From an uncultured Anaerolineae bacterium (GTDB lineage Bacteria > Chloroflexota > Anaerolineae > Promineifilales > Promineifilaceae): a DNA stretch of 64,000 nucleotides. The notes under the pieces were generated by a model. The model had not been told where the DNA came from, made no database searches, and saw nothing but the letters and a program-made list of their open reading frames with translations. Below are positions 16,563 through 24,454 of this stretch, piece after piece. The position numbers were made by a program, and so were the translations under genes. Location of the stretch: positions 124,001 through 188,000 of the forward strand of contig CAJQMR010000013.1 in assembly GCA_905479495.1 (NCBI GenBank). Direction: 5' to 3'. Positions within the stretch are counted from its first letter, which is position 1. Each line of letters opens with the position of its first letter.

Positions 16563-16932
16563 TGAGCAATTAGAGCGCGTGCGCAAAATTTGTTTTTCAT
16601 TTCCAGAAACAACGGAACGGCTGTCGCATGGTGAACCGACCTTTTTTGTGCGTGGCAAAAAAGTGTTTGTCATGTTCACCAACAACCATCATGGGGACGG
16701 CCGACTGGCAGTTTGGGTCGCTGCCTCCCCTGGTCTACAGGAACTATTGGTTAACACCCACCCCGAAACCTTTTTCATACCGCCCTACGTGGGCGTGCGC
16801 GGCTGGATTGGCATCCAGCTCAACCAGATTAGTGATGAAGATTTGCAATTTTACATCAGCGGCAGTTGGTTTTTGATTGCTCCCAAACGATTACAAAAGC
16901 AATTTACTGAAAACATACAGGAGAACGAATGA
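16552..16932 (+). CDS. MmcQ/YjbR family protein
   Basis: A 126-residue member of the MmcQ/YjbR double-wing family, with the typical [20 protein letters not shown] start, [27 protein letters not shown] and the C-terminal [13 protein letters not shown]. The family is small, soluble and often encoded beside resistance or repair genes. DNA binding is proposed from structure but the function is not established. It overlaps both neighbours (11 bases upstream, ATGA downstream). Confidence 0.88.
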   Translation: MTPDEQLERVRKICFSFPETTERLSHGEPTFFVRGKKVFVMFTNNHHGDGRLAVWVAASPGLQELLVNTHPETFFIPPYVGVRGWIGIQLNQISDEDLQFYISGSWFLIAPKRLQKQFTENIQENE

Positions 16933-17318
16933 AAGCAACGGGCACATTTGACGTTAAGTTACAACCGCTAGATTCTTATGCCACAGGCGGTGATGGCATT
17001 AGCCTGGGCCGCATGTCCATCGACAAATCCTTCCAGGGCGACCTGACTGGGCAAAGTTTGGGGCAAATGCTGACGGCAATAACGGCCGTAGAAGGCTCAG
17101 CTGGCTACGTCGCCATTGAACAAGTGAGTGGTACCCTACACGGTAAACGAGGCACATTTGTTTTGCAACACTTTGGCATCACAAATGCAGCCGAGAGTCG
17201 CCTTGTTTTGGAAGTGGTGCCAGATTCAGGCACTGGTGAATTAGTGGGTATAGCAGGAACAATGACCATTCAAAATGAAGGTGGTCAACACAGTTTTTTA
17301 TTTGACTATTCGCTATAA
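16929..17318 (+). CDS. DUF3224 family protein
   Basis: A 129-residue all-beta protein matching DUF3224: [14 protein letters not shown] at the start, [35 protein letters not shown] in the centre and [21 protein letters not shown] at the end. The fold is related to allene-oxide-cyclase-like barrels. No activity is established for the family. ATG overlaps the previous stop (ATGA), and the next gene starts eleven bases after it. Confidence 0.88.
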   Translation: MKATGTFDVKLQPLDSYATGGDGISLGRMSIDKSFQGDLTGQSLGQMLTAITAVEGSAGYVAIEQVSGTLHGKRGTFVLQHFGITNAAESRLVLEVVPDSGTGELVGIAGTMTIQNEGGQHSFLFDYSL

Positions 17319-17329
17319 GGAAGCAACGT

Positions 17330-17653
17330 ATGAATAACCAATCATCCTTAATCAGCAATGCCTTCCAAACCTTTCTGAGTGAAGCCCCCCAACAGGCACA
17401 GGCCTGGGGCGCAATGGTTCAGGAGTTAGCCAAGGCAAGTGCGCTCGATGAAAAAACGGCAGCTTTGGCGTATTTGGCCGTCCTGGCTGCGTTACATATG
17501 GAAAGCGGCATTCCTTTTCATGTGAAGGCAGCCAAACAGTCAGGCGCATCGCGTGAAGAAGTCATCAGTGCTATATTAGTTGGCTTGCCTGCAATCGGGC
17601 ACGGTGTGACACAGGCGTTACCGGCTGCCATTACTGCCTACGATACCGAATAA
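17330..17653 (+). CDS. Carboxymuconolactone decarboxylase-like (AhpD-fold) protein lacking its Cys
   Basis: A 107-residue AhpD-fold helical protein: FLSEAPQQAQAWGAMVQEL, then EKTAALAYLAVLAALHME, then the characteristic HVKAAKQSGASREEVISAIL. Peroxidase-type members carry C-x(2-4)-C or C-x-x-x-H before this helix. Here the sequence is ESGIPFHVKAA, so the His remains but no Cys is present and a thiol peroxidase role is unlikely. The family also contains decarboxylases and proteins of unknown role. GGAAG precedes the ATG. Confidence 0.8.
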   Translation: MNNQSSLISNAFQTFLSEAPQQAQAWGAMVQELAKASALDEKTAALAYLAVLAALHMESGIPFHVKAAKQSGASREEVISAILVGLPAIGHGVTQALPAAITAYDTE

Positions 17654-17709
17654 AATTGAAACTAAAGCAACCGTAAACCAATACAAACACAATGATGGAG
17701 TGAGCAAAC

Positions 17710-18126
17710 ATGAGCAGTGTAAACGATTGGAACAAACAGATTATTGAAGAGTTTCGCGCCAATGATGGTAAAGTTGGGGGTCAGTTTGCCAATATGCCCT
17801 TACTCTTACTGCACACAACCGGTGCTAAAAGCGGTCAGCCCCGCGTTAATCCTATGGCCTTTGTGAACGATGGTGAACGCTACGTGGTCGTTGCCTCTAA
17901 GGCGGGTGCCCCCACCAACCCGGACTGGTATTACAACGTTGTGGCCAATCCAAATGTGACGGTAGAAGTGGGCACTGACCAGTTTACAGCCAAGGCAACG
18001 GTTGCTGAAGAACCAGAACGCTCTCAGCTATACGAAAAAATGGTTGCTAAAAATCCTGGTTTTGACGAATATCGACAGAAAACAACGCGGACTATTCCTG
18101 TAATTATTTTGACACCAGAAGCGTAA
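17710..18126 (+). CDS. F420-dependent nitroreductase-like (Ddn family) protein
   Basis: A 138-residue split-barrel protein of the deazaflavin-dependent nitroreductase family. It has the family signature LLLLHTTGAKSGQPRVNPM, then YVVVASKAGAPTNPDWYYNV and VTVEVGTDQF. These proteins reduce quinones, nitroaromatics or other xenobiotics using reduced F420, which would require F420 in this organism (inference; no F420 biosynthesis gene is in the window). Its place among DinB-, YjbR- and AhpD-like genes suggests a detoxification role. Spacing to the next gene is 21 bases. Confidence 0.88.
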   Translation: MSSVNDWNKQIIEEFRANDGKVGGQFANMPLLLLHTTGAKSGQPRVNPMAFVNDGERYVVVASKAGAPTNPDWYYNVVANPNVTVEVGTDQFTAKATVAEEPERSQLYEKMVAKNPGFDEYRQKTTRTIPVIILTPEA

Positions 18127-18147
18127 ACAACGGCCGTTTTCCGCCCC

Positions 18148-19233
18148 ATGAAACGCTCAGACATTGCCCAGCTGCGGCTGCGCTGCCAGCATCTTTCGTC
18201 GGCCCCATTCCAGCAGCCAGTTGAGGTCGTGCGCTGGTTAACGGCCGTACAAGCCCAAGATTATTATGGAGCCAAATGGTCACTCGGCCTACGCCTGCAA
18301 AACGCTGTTGAAACCGACCTGGAAGCTGCGTTTGATTCCGGTGCTATCTTGCGCACCCACGTTTTGCGCCCCACCTGGCATTTTGTCGCTCCCAAAGACA
18401 TTCGTTGGCTGCTCAAGCTGACTGCGCCCCGCGTCCACACCCGGAATGGCACTGGCTATCGCCAGCTGGATTTAGATGAAAAGACACGCCAACGCTGCCA
18501 CGATGTGCTGGCCAAGGCGCTGCAAGGTGGCAAACACCTCACCCGCCCCGAGTTGGGTCAGGCACTGCACAAAGCAGGTATCAAAAACACTGAATCAGGC
18601 CGACGGCTGACTTACATTGTGATGAGCGCCGAATTGGACGGCGTTTTGTGCAGCGGCCCCCGGCGCGGCAAGCAATTTACATACGCCTTGCTGGAAGAAT
18701 GGGTACCCCCAACGCCAGAACGGACTCAGGAGGAAGCCTTGGCCGAACTGATCCACCGCTTCTTTCTAAGCCACGGTCCAGCTACCATACATGATTTTGC
18801 TAACTGGTCAGGATTGACATTGGCAGACGGCCGTTCCGGCCTAACGATGGTGCAAAACCAACTGGAACAGGCAGAGATCGACAACCAAACCTACTGGTTT
18901 TCCCCCAACATCCCCCCGGCGAGGCAGCAGCCTCCCCGTGCCTATATCTTCTCCGTATTTGATGAATATTTTATTGGCTACAAAGATCGCCGCGCCATTG
19001 CCACAGATGAAGTAAGCATTAAGCTTGGTAATTTGGGCAACGGCCTCACTTACCTTCTGGTTTTGGATGGGCAGGTCATTGGCAACAGCCGCCGCACCCT
19101 GCAAAAAGAGACGGTCACCATTGAACTCAACAGCTATCTGCCACTCAACGCCGACGAACAGCAAGCCATTGTTGAAGCTGCCAACCGATTTGGCGCATTT
19201 TTAGAAATGCGTGTAGAACTTATTTGGCAATAA
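18148..19233 (+). CDS. AlkZ-like winged-helix protein (putative DNA glycosylase)
   Basis: A 361-residue protein of the HTH_42 group that contains AlkZ and YcaQ, glycosylases that excise bulky or interstrand-crosslinked bases. VVRWLTAVQAQDYYGAKW near residue 30 holds a Q-x-Q element that corresponds to the catalytic Gln motif of AlkZ. Three winged helices follow (RTHVLRPTWHFVAPKDIRWL near 70; LTRPELGQAL; GPATIHDFANWSGL), then a C-terminal beta domain with AYIFSVFDEYFIGYKDRR. YcaQ-type enzymes have Q-x-D; Q-x-Q points to the AlkZ side. It may protect against an alkylating natural product, but no biosynthetic cluster is visible here. Confidence 0.83.
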   Translation: MKRSDIAQLRLRCQHLSSAPFQQPVEVVRWLTAVQAQDYYGAKWSLGLRLQNAVETDLEAAFDSGAILRTHVLRPTWHFVAPKDIRWLLKLTAPRVHTRNGTGYRQLDLDEKTRQRCHDVLAKALQGGKHLTRPELGQALHKAGIKNTESGRRLTYIVMSAELDGVLCSGPRRGKQFTYALLEEWVPPTPERTQEEALAELIHRFFLSHGPATIHDFANWSGLTLADGRSGLTMVQNQLEQAEIDNQTYWFSPNIPPARQQPPRAYIFSVFDEYFIGYKDRRAIATDEVSIKLGNLGNGLTYLLVLDGQVIGNSRRTLQKETVTIELNSYLPLNADEQQAIVEAANRFGAFLEMRVELIWQ

Positions 19234-19255
19234 ATCGCAAAATCGGGGGTGAAAC

Positions 19256-19933
19256 GTGTGTACGATCAACGTGGATTTACTGGCAAAAGCGCAAAAAGCA
19301 CTCGGCCGGCACAAGCGGCTGTTTTGGATTGTTGGCGGGTCTGGATCAGGCAAGACAACCATCTGCCAGGCATTGGCAGAAACATATGGTTTGCCAGTTT
19401 ATGACATGGATGCCCATATTTATGGCACGTATCACGGCCGTTTCACCCCAGAACGCCATCCCGTTAACAGCCAGTGGGCCGCTGCCCCCAACGGACTGGC
19501 CTGGCTGCTGGGGATGCGTTGGGAACAGTTTGATGCGTTTAACCAAGCGGCCGCCCCCGAATATCTTGATTTGCTGGCCGAAGATTTGGCCCAAATGGAA
19601 CCAGACGCAGGCATTTTGATCGACGGTGGCATCGCCAATCCAGCGATCATCGCCCAGGCGCTGCCCGCCAGCCAGATTGTTTGTATCGCTCGCCCAGGCC
19701 GCACCAGTGCCGAAATCTGGTGCGAAAATGAAGAACGCCTGGGGATGAAAACCATGATTGACCAACTACCCAACCCCGACAAAGCATGGCAAACCTTCCT
19801 CGAATTTGATGCCCAAATCAGCCAAACCATCTTGCAAGAGTGCCAGGCAAACAACATTGCAATTTGTAACAGGAGCGAAACCGAATCTGTTGCCAAACTG
19901 GCCCAACGTGTGGCCCAGGCGCTAGGCATGTGA
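19256..19933 (+). CDS. P-loop kinase-like ATPase
   Basis: A 225-residue nucleotide-binding protein with an AAA/kinase-like P-loop (IVGGSGSGKTTICQAL, residues 25-40), an Asp-containing element (GLPVYDMDAHIYG) and a later DGG strand. The general plan is that of small-molecule or nucleotide kinases, but I cannot name the substrate. The start is GTG at 19256 with GGGGGTG upstream. It is the last gene of the run that starts at 15664. Its stop lies within the inverted repeat 19921-19952, which probably ends the transcript. Confidence 0.7.
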   Translation: MCTINVDLLAKAQKALGRHKRLFWIVGGSGSGKTTICQALAETYGLPVYDMDAHIYGTYHGRFTPERHPVNSQWAAAPNGLAWLLGMRWEQFDAFNQAAAPEYLDLLAEDLAQMEPDAGILIDGGIANPAIIAQALPASQIVCIARPGRTSAEIWCENEERLGMKTMIDQLPNPDKAWQTFLEFDAQISQTILQECQANNIAICNRSETESVAKLAQRVAQALGM

Positions 19934-19952
19934 TGATGGACACATGCCTAGC
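19921..19952. terminator. Inverted repeat closing the uvrA-downstream operon
   Basis: GCTAGGCATGTG and CACATGCCTAGC form a perfect 12-bp stem around ATGATGGA. The stop of the P-loop gene overlaps the left arm. No T-run follows, so it may be a convergent barrier or a REP-like element. Confidence 0.55.
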
Positions 19953-19978
19953 CCAAACCGGTGAAAATAAATGGGTTA

Positions 19979-21667
19979 TCAAGGACGCGGCCCGTCGCCT
20001 GGCGGGCCGCCTTCGGGCACACAGGCCAGTTCTTCATTGGTGGGAACGGCCGTACAGCTTCCAGTTCGTTTTCCATCGGGCGTTTCCATGGTGCAGGCCG
20101 CACCGACCGCTAGACCAACACAAGCATCAACAGCCGCTTGCGGAGGTGGCTCAGACAGACTGGGCTGCTCACTCTGAACAATGCCACCCGGCTCGTTACC
20201 AACTGAAAGATCAACACTTGGTTCCACTTCATCGCTGGTAAAAACAGCCCCAGATGTGCCGCCTCGCACCAGACGAACGTAGTTGTAAATACGGATGGCA
20301 TCACCTTGTGGACCATGGCCAGTGGGGTAATCGGCGGGATCGCCACTTTTAGGATCGCTGCGCTGTGCCCCCGCTCCGTGAACATCCATCCAGCTGTTGT
20401 TCATATAACCCATTGCCCGGCCAAAACTGATATAGACAGCATCTGACCCACTGCCATTAAACTTAGCATGGGTTGTGCTGGTCCAGAAAGAGGGATAATC
20501 AACCTGGCCTGCCTCATTGGTAATTTGGGTGATGTGGAACAGCGGGTCGATGGCTGCGGAGTCGGTGGCATCCGGTGCCCGGTCGTAGTCCAGAATGCTT
20601 TGCATCTCTTTGGCATTTGGCAGCCGCCAATCGCTGTAGCCGAGGGTGTTCGCGGCATTCATTTGCGCAACCCAATCCAGGGCTTCTTCCCAATTCATGC
20701 CAGCGCCGCTATCATTCTGCGACCACATCAGCCCGGTAGCGCTATCGGTGATGGTGCCGTCGCCATTGTCACTAAAATCGTTGACCCCGTAGACGGTATT
20801 GCCACGTACAAAGTAGACGTAGTTCAGTTTGGTAACTGAACCGGATGTGGCGGATGGATAGCACTTGATACGGCCGTCGGCCAAATTCAAGCCAAAAACA
20901 CACGTCTGGTTGCCAAAAACAGTGCCAAGATAGATATTGCTCGTCCAGAATTGGGCATCAATCACCCGCTCACCTGCGGCCGTATCACCATAGCCAAAAT
21001 CAAAATAGCTTGTGTCGATGAAGGGCGTCAGCCCAGACGTATTGGCCCCTTCATAGCCACTGGGATCGGTACCACGAAAGTCCATTAGCGAATACAGTTC
21101 TTTCATTGATGGCAGCCGCCAATCGCTGTAACCACCATAGTTCATGGCGTTGAGCGTGGCGGGGTAGGCTTGCGCCTCGGCGAAGGTCAGTTTGTCATTG
21201 ACATTGATGGTGCCATCGCTATTCAGGTCGGGGCTTTGTGTCCAGGTCAGGCCGGTGATAGTGTCACTAACGGTCAAGCCATCGGCGCTGAGGCTGTAGC
21301 TGGGTTGGTTACCGGCAAATTGAGCATCCTGGCCAGAGAAAGCCCCGCCAGCTTGCGGGCAAGCGATGGCATTTTGGTCACCGTAGCAAGCCGCCTGGCC
21401 CGTATCGACAACCGAGTATCCATTGGCTACGGCCGTATTATTTAGCACAAGCGGCAGGGCAACCGAAGTCGCCGTTGCCGCCAGCTCAGAAATTTCTGCT
21501 GGCTGGCTGGGCTGCGCCTCATCGGCTGGCCCAGATTGGGCAAGGACACTGTTTGTGGGCTGCCCAAACGGCTGGCCCTGATCAGATGAATCCGCTGGCT
21601 GGCAGGCTACTAACGCTAAACTTAACAAAATAAAGAGTAGGGTCACGATTAATTTTCTAATTGACAT
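19979..21667 (-). CDS. DUF1566 lipoprotein
   Basis: A secreted lipoprotein of 562 residues. The signal peptide ends in a lipobox (SLALVAC, Cys near residue 22). Two or three DUF1566/Lcl-type domains follow, each with the DWRLP signature: GGYSDWRLPSMKELYSLMDF and GYSDWRLPNAKEMQSILDY, plus LTWTQSPDLNSDG and GLMWSQNDSG. These carbohydrate/adhesin-like domains (FGE-sulfatase-like fold) are common in surface proteins. An EF-hand-like DLNSDGTINVNDK could bind calcium. The ORF-track start is upstream; ATG at 21667 has AAGGAG at good spacing. It is divergent from the histidine kinase at 21875, and the intergenic palindromes lie between them. Confidence 0.88.
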   Translation of the reverse strand: MSIRKLIVTLLFILLSLALVACQPADSSDQGQPFGQPTNSVLAQSGPADEAQPSQPAEISELAATATSVALPLVLNNTAVANGYSVVDTGQAACYGDQNAIACPQAGGAFSGQDAQFAGNQPSYSLSADGLTVSDTITGLTWTQSPDLNSDGTINVNDKLTFAEAQAYPATLNAMNYGGYSDWRLPSMKELYSLMDFRGTDPSGYEGANTSGLTPFIDTSYFDFGYGDTAAGERVIDAQFWTSNIYLGTVFGNQTCVFGLNLADGRIKCYPSATSGSVTKLNYVYFVRGNTVYGVNDFSDNGDGTITDSATGLMWSQNDSGAGMNWEEALDWVAQMNAANTLGYSDWRLPNAKEMQSILDYDRAPDATDSAAIDPLFHITQITNEAGQVDYPSFWTSTTHAKFNGSGSDAVYISFGRAMGYMNNSWMDVHGAGAQRSDPKSGDPADYPTGHGPQGDAIRIYNYVRLVRGGTSGAVFTSDEVEPSVDLSVGNEPGGIVQSEQPSLSEPPPQAAVDACVGLAVGAACTMETPDGKRTGSCTAVPTNEELACVPEGGPPGDGPRP

Positions 21668-21792
21668 GCAGTTGTCTCCTTGTTCGTTCATTTTGACGAT
21701 TGCACCATCAGTTTAGGGTATGCTTGGGGAAAGGTGTGAGTGCCTCGGGTCATTATCTGCCCCAAGAAGCTATCACTCGGCTCACAATTGAT

Positions 21793-21868
21793 CATGACGG
21801 CTGTCATGCCCATCTCCAGTAAACCATGACAGCGATCATGGGTGCCCAAGTGCATCCTATGCTATGAT
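21793..21868 (+). promoter_or_regulatory. Paired CATGAC operators and -10 box before the histidine kinase
   Basis: CATGACGGCTGTCATG (21793-21808) is a palindrome with 6-bp arms; CATGACAGCGATCATG (21825-21840) is a near-copy. Their centres are 32 bp apart, three helical turns, so one factor could bind both on the same face. TATGAT (21863-21868) ends 6 bp before the kinase ATG, so the transcript is probably leaderless. Confidence 0.6.
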
Positions 21869-21874
21869 TTTTGC

Positions 21875-23122
21875 ATGAGAAACAACTCTCTTGATTTTGC
21901 ACGTGTACTGCATACGGCCGCCTGGGTTTGGCTTGGTTACTTATTTCTGCTGGCTGGCATTGATACATACTTGTATGCAGGCCGTCCTCTTGCCATTCTG
22001 GGGCAGTATTACCTGATCCACGGGGCCATTGCTTTACTGTTTCTGGGATTCTCTTACTGGCCGTGGATGCAAAAAAAGCTGAAGGCATTTTACGTCCCCC
22101 TGATGCTGCTAATCATTGCTGGATTGCCGATTGTGGCCAGCCGTTTGTGGATACGGCCGTTTCCACCTGGACCCTTGTCTAACATTGAAGGCGTGACGCT
22201 GCGTTTATTACCTGTTCTGTTTATTGGTTTGGTGATGACAGCCTGGCAATATCAATGGCCCGTTGTGGGATTGTTTGCCTTGGGAACGGCCGTGCTGGAA
22301 ATTTCGTTGGTCATGACAAACACCACAACCTTACCAACCCAAGCGACGGCCACGAGTGCAGTGATATTTGTAGCGATCGTGCGTTCCGTCACTTTTTTAG
22401 TGATCGGCTATTTCATTAATGTCCTGGTACACCGGCTGCGAACCCAGCAAGAAGAATTGGTTCAGGCCAATGCTCGGCTGGGCCATTATGCCAGCACCGT
22501 TGAACAACTCAGCATCAGCCGCGAGCGCAACCGTCTGGCGCGCGAACTGCACGACACCCTGGCTCACACCTTGAGTGGTCTGTCTGTGCAGCTAGAAGCC
22601 ACCCAGGCTTATTGGGATGTGGAACCAGAAACAGCCCGCAATTTATTAACGCGCTCTCTAGCCGCCACCCGATCAGGGTTGAACGAGACGCGCCGAGCGT
22701 TGAAGGCGCTGCGGGCCAGTCCCATTGACGATCTGGGCCTACTGTTGGCCTTGCAGCAGTTGGCCGAATCCGCTGCAGAACGAGGCAAATTGAGCCTGTC
22801 GCTGTCGTTGCCCCACCAAATGCCATCCCTTTCTCCTGATGTTGAGCAATGTATTTACCGAATTGCGCAAGAAGCCTTGGAAAACGTCGTGTACCATGCC
22901 AATGCCCAGACGCTAGTCATACAGTTAACGCTCTCTGAGGAGGAAATCTACCTCAAGGTAGAAGATGATGGTTTGGGCTTCGACATGAAACACTTTCAGG
23001 AAACAGGTCATTATGGTTTAGCCGGAATGCGCGAACGAGCCCAGGCCGCCGGAGGGAAACTGGCTATCAGCAGCCAATCTGGCAAAGGAACGACAGTCGA
23101 GTTACATCTCAAAGGATTTTAA
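21875..23122 (+). CDS. NarX/DesK-type sensor histidine kinase
   Basis: A 415-residue membrane histidine kinase. About six membrane helices (for example WVWLGYLFLLAGIDTYLY and YVPLMLLIIAGLPIVA) are followed by a short coiled coil, the HisKA_3 phosphoacceptor RNRLARELHDTLAHTLSGL (His near residue 225) and a HATPase with QEALENVVYHANA, VEDDGLGFDMK and YGLAGMRERAQAAGG. The response regulator begins two bases after its stop, so they are a cognate pair. The signal is unknown; the membrane part lacks a large extracellular domain, which points to a membrane or envelope cue. The GTG start of the ORF track (21842) is less likely than ATG at 21875. Confidence 0.93.
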   Translation: MRNNSLDFARVLHTAAWVWLGYLFLLAGIDTYLYAGRPLAILGQYYLIHGAIALLFLGFSYWPWMQKKLKAFYVPLMLLIIAGLPIVASRLWIRPFPPGPLSNIEGVTLRLLPVLFIGLVMTAWQYQWPVVGLFALGTAVLEISLVMTNTTTLPTQATATSAVIFVAIVRSVTFLVIGYFINVLVHRLRTQQEELVQANARLGHYASTVEQLSISRERNRLARELHDTLAHTLSGLSVQLEATQAYWDVEPETARNLLTRSLAATRSGLNETRRALKALRASPIDDLGLLLALQQLAESAAERGKLSLSLSLPHQMPSLSPDVEQCIYRIAQEALENVVYHANAQTLVIQLTLSEEEIYLKVEDDGLGFDMKHFQETGHYGLAGMRERAQAAGGKLAISSQSGKGTTVELHLKGF

Positions 23123-23123
23123 T

Positions 23124-23765
23124 ATGATCACTGTGATCATTTGTGATGATCAGGCCATCATTCGTGATGGTTTGGAGATGCTCCTGAAATTAGAACGTGA
23201 CATTGAGGTTGTTGGCTTGGCCCAAGACGGTGCTGAAGTGGTGGAACTGGCCACCAGCGGCCGGCCCGATCTCATTTTGATGGATTTGAAAATGCCCGGG
23301 ATCAACGGCATTGAAGCCACCCGGCGCATTCGGGCGCAGCATCCTGAAATGAAAGTGCTGGTGCTAACCACTTACGACGACGATGAGTGGCTGTTTGACG
23401 CGATTCGCGCCGGGGCTTCAGGCTATTTGCTCAAGGATACGCCGCGCGAGAAGGTATTGGAAGCCATTCGAGGAACCGTTCGTGGTCAGGCGTTTGTCGA
23501 TCCGGCCATTGCCGGAAAACTATTGCAGCAGACAGCCAGTCAACAGGCCAAGCCAGCAACACAGATTACGGAAAACCTCACCAGTCGAGAAGAAGAGGTG
23601 CTGCGGCTAATGGCTCAGGGCTTGAGCAACAATGAAATTGCCGCGCAGCTCTATCTCTCAGAAGGAACCGTGCGCAACCACGTCAGCGCCATCTTCGCCA
23701 AGCTAGACGTCTCGGACCGCACACAGGCTGCCATCATCGCGATTCGGCATGGATTAGGTCAGTAA
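23124..23765 (+). CDS. NarL/FixJ-family response regulator
   Basis: The partner of the preceding kinase, 213 residues. The receiver has the acidic pair VIICDDQAIIRDG, the phosphoacceptor Asp in LILMDLKMPG (near 53), LTTYDDDEW and the Lys in YLLKDTPRE. The C-terminal LuxR-type helix-turn-helix spans LTSREEEVLRLMAQGLSNNE through YLSEGTVRNHVSAIFAKL. AAAGGA lies before the ATG. The CATGAC palindrome pair upstream of the operon (21793-21840) is a plausible binding site for it (inference). Confidence 0.95.
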   Translation: MITVIICDDQAIIRDGLEMLLKLERDIEVVGLAQDGAEVVELATSGRPDLILMDLKMPGINGIEATRRIRAQHPEMKVLVLTTYDDDEWLFDAIRAGASGYLLKDTPREKVLEAIRGTVRGQAFVDPAIAGKLLQQTASQQAKPATQITENLTSREEEVLRLMAQGLSNNEIAAQLYLSEGTVRNHVSAIFAKLDVSDRTQAAIIAIRHGLGQ

Positions 23766-23870
23766 GTCTGCAAATTCAGAGCCAATCAAATGGGATAATG
23801 GCGATTGGCGAAGGGCGATATTTTGCTTTGATAACGGCCGTTTCGCTCCCTGCCCACCGGAGGATAACAA

Positions 23871-24344
23871 ATGAAAATTACCCAAACTGGTATCGAAAAA
23901 GCGCTCAAACTGCTGGCAGAAACCCCTGAACGATTAACGGCCGTAGCTCAAACCCTTACGCCGGAACAGCACCGCGAAAAACAAGACGAAAAATCCTGGT
24001 CCATCAACGATATTCTGGCTCACCTTCGTGCTTGCGCGGATGTGTGGAGCCAGGATATTGACGCCATGCTCACCCAGGATTCGCCGACGCTGCGCCATAT
24101 CTCCCCTCGCACCTATCTGCGCAAAACAAATTATCCTGACCTGGAATTTGGGCCATCCTTCCAAGTTTTTTGCGACCAGCGAGCTGAACTGCTGGCAAGG
24201 TTAAATACTTTAACCTTTGCCGACTGGGCACGAGATGCCAGGATCAAAGGTCGGCAGCATACTGTTTTTAGCCAGGCACGTCGTTTGGCCCTGCACGAAG
24301 CAAGCCATTGCGAGCAAGTAGAAACGATAGGGAAAATGCTGTAA
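23871..24344 (+). CDS. DinB family protein
   Basis: A 157-residue DinB_2-type four-helix protein. Motifs include EKSWSINDILAHLRACADVW with the first metal His (near residue 50) and the C-terminal ARRLALHEASHCEQVETIGKML with the other His. The usual role is metal-dependent thiol or small-molecule chemistry, with no specific substrate assignable. A GGAGGATAA ribosome site precedes the ATG. It is the second DinB-fold protein in the window, but the two are not close in sequence. Confidence 0.83.
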   Translation: MKITQTGIEKALKLLAETPERLTAVAQTLTPEQHREKQDEKSWSINDILAHLRACADVWSQDIDAMLTQDSPTLRHISPRTYLRKTNYPDLEFGPSFQVFCDQRAELLARLNTLTFADWARDARIKGRQHTVFSQARRLALHEASHCEQVETIGKML

Positions 24345-24454
24345 CGCTCTGGACCTGATTCACCGTTCACCGCAACGGCTATATTTTCTGTAAGATTATC
24401 TGGCTAACATCACGCTGATACAAAGACCTGTCATTGCGGCAACCCATCACGCTT

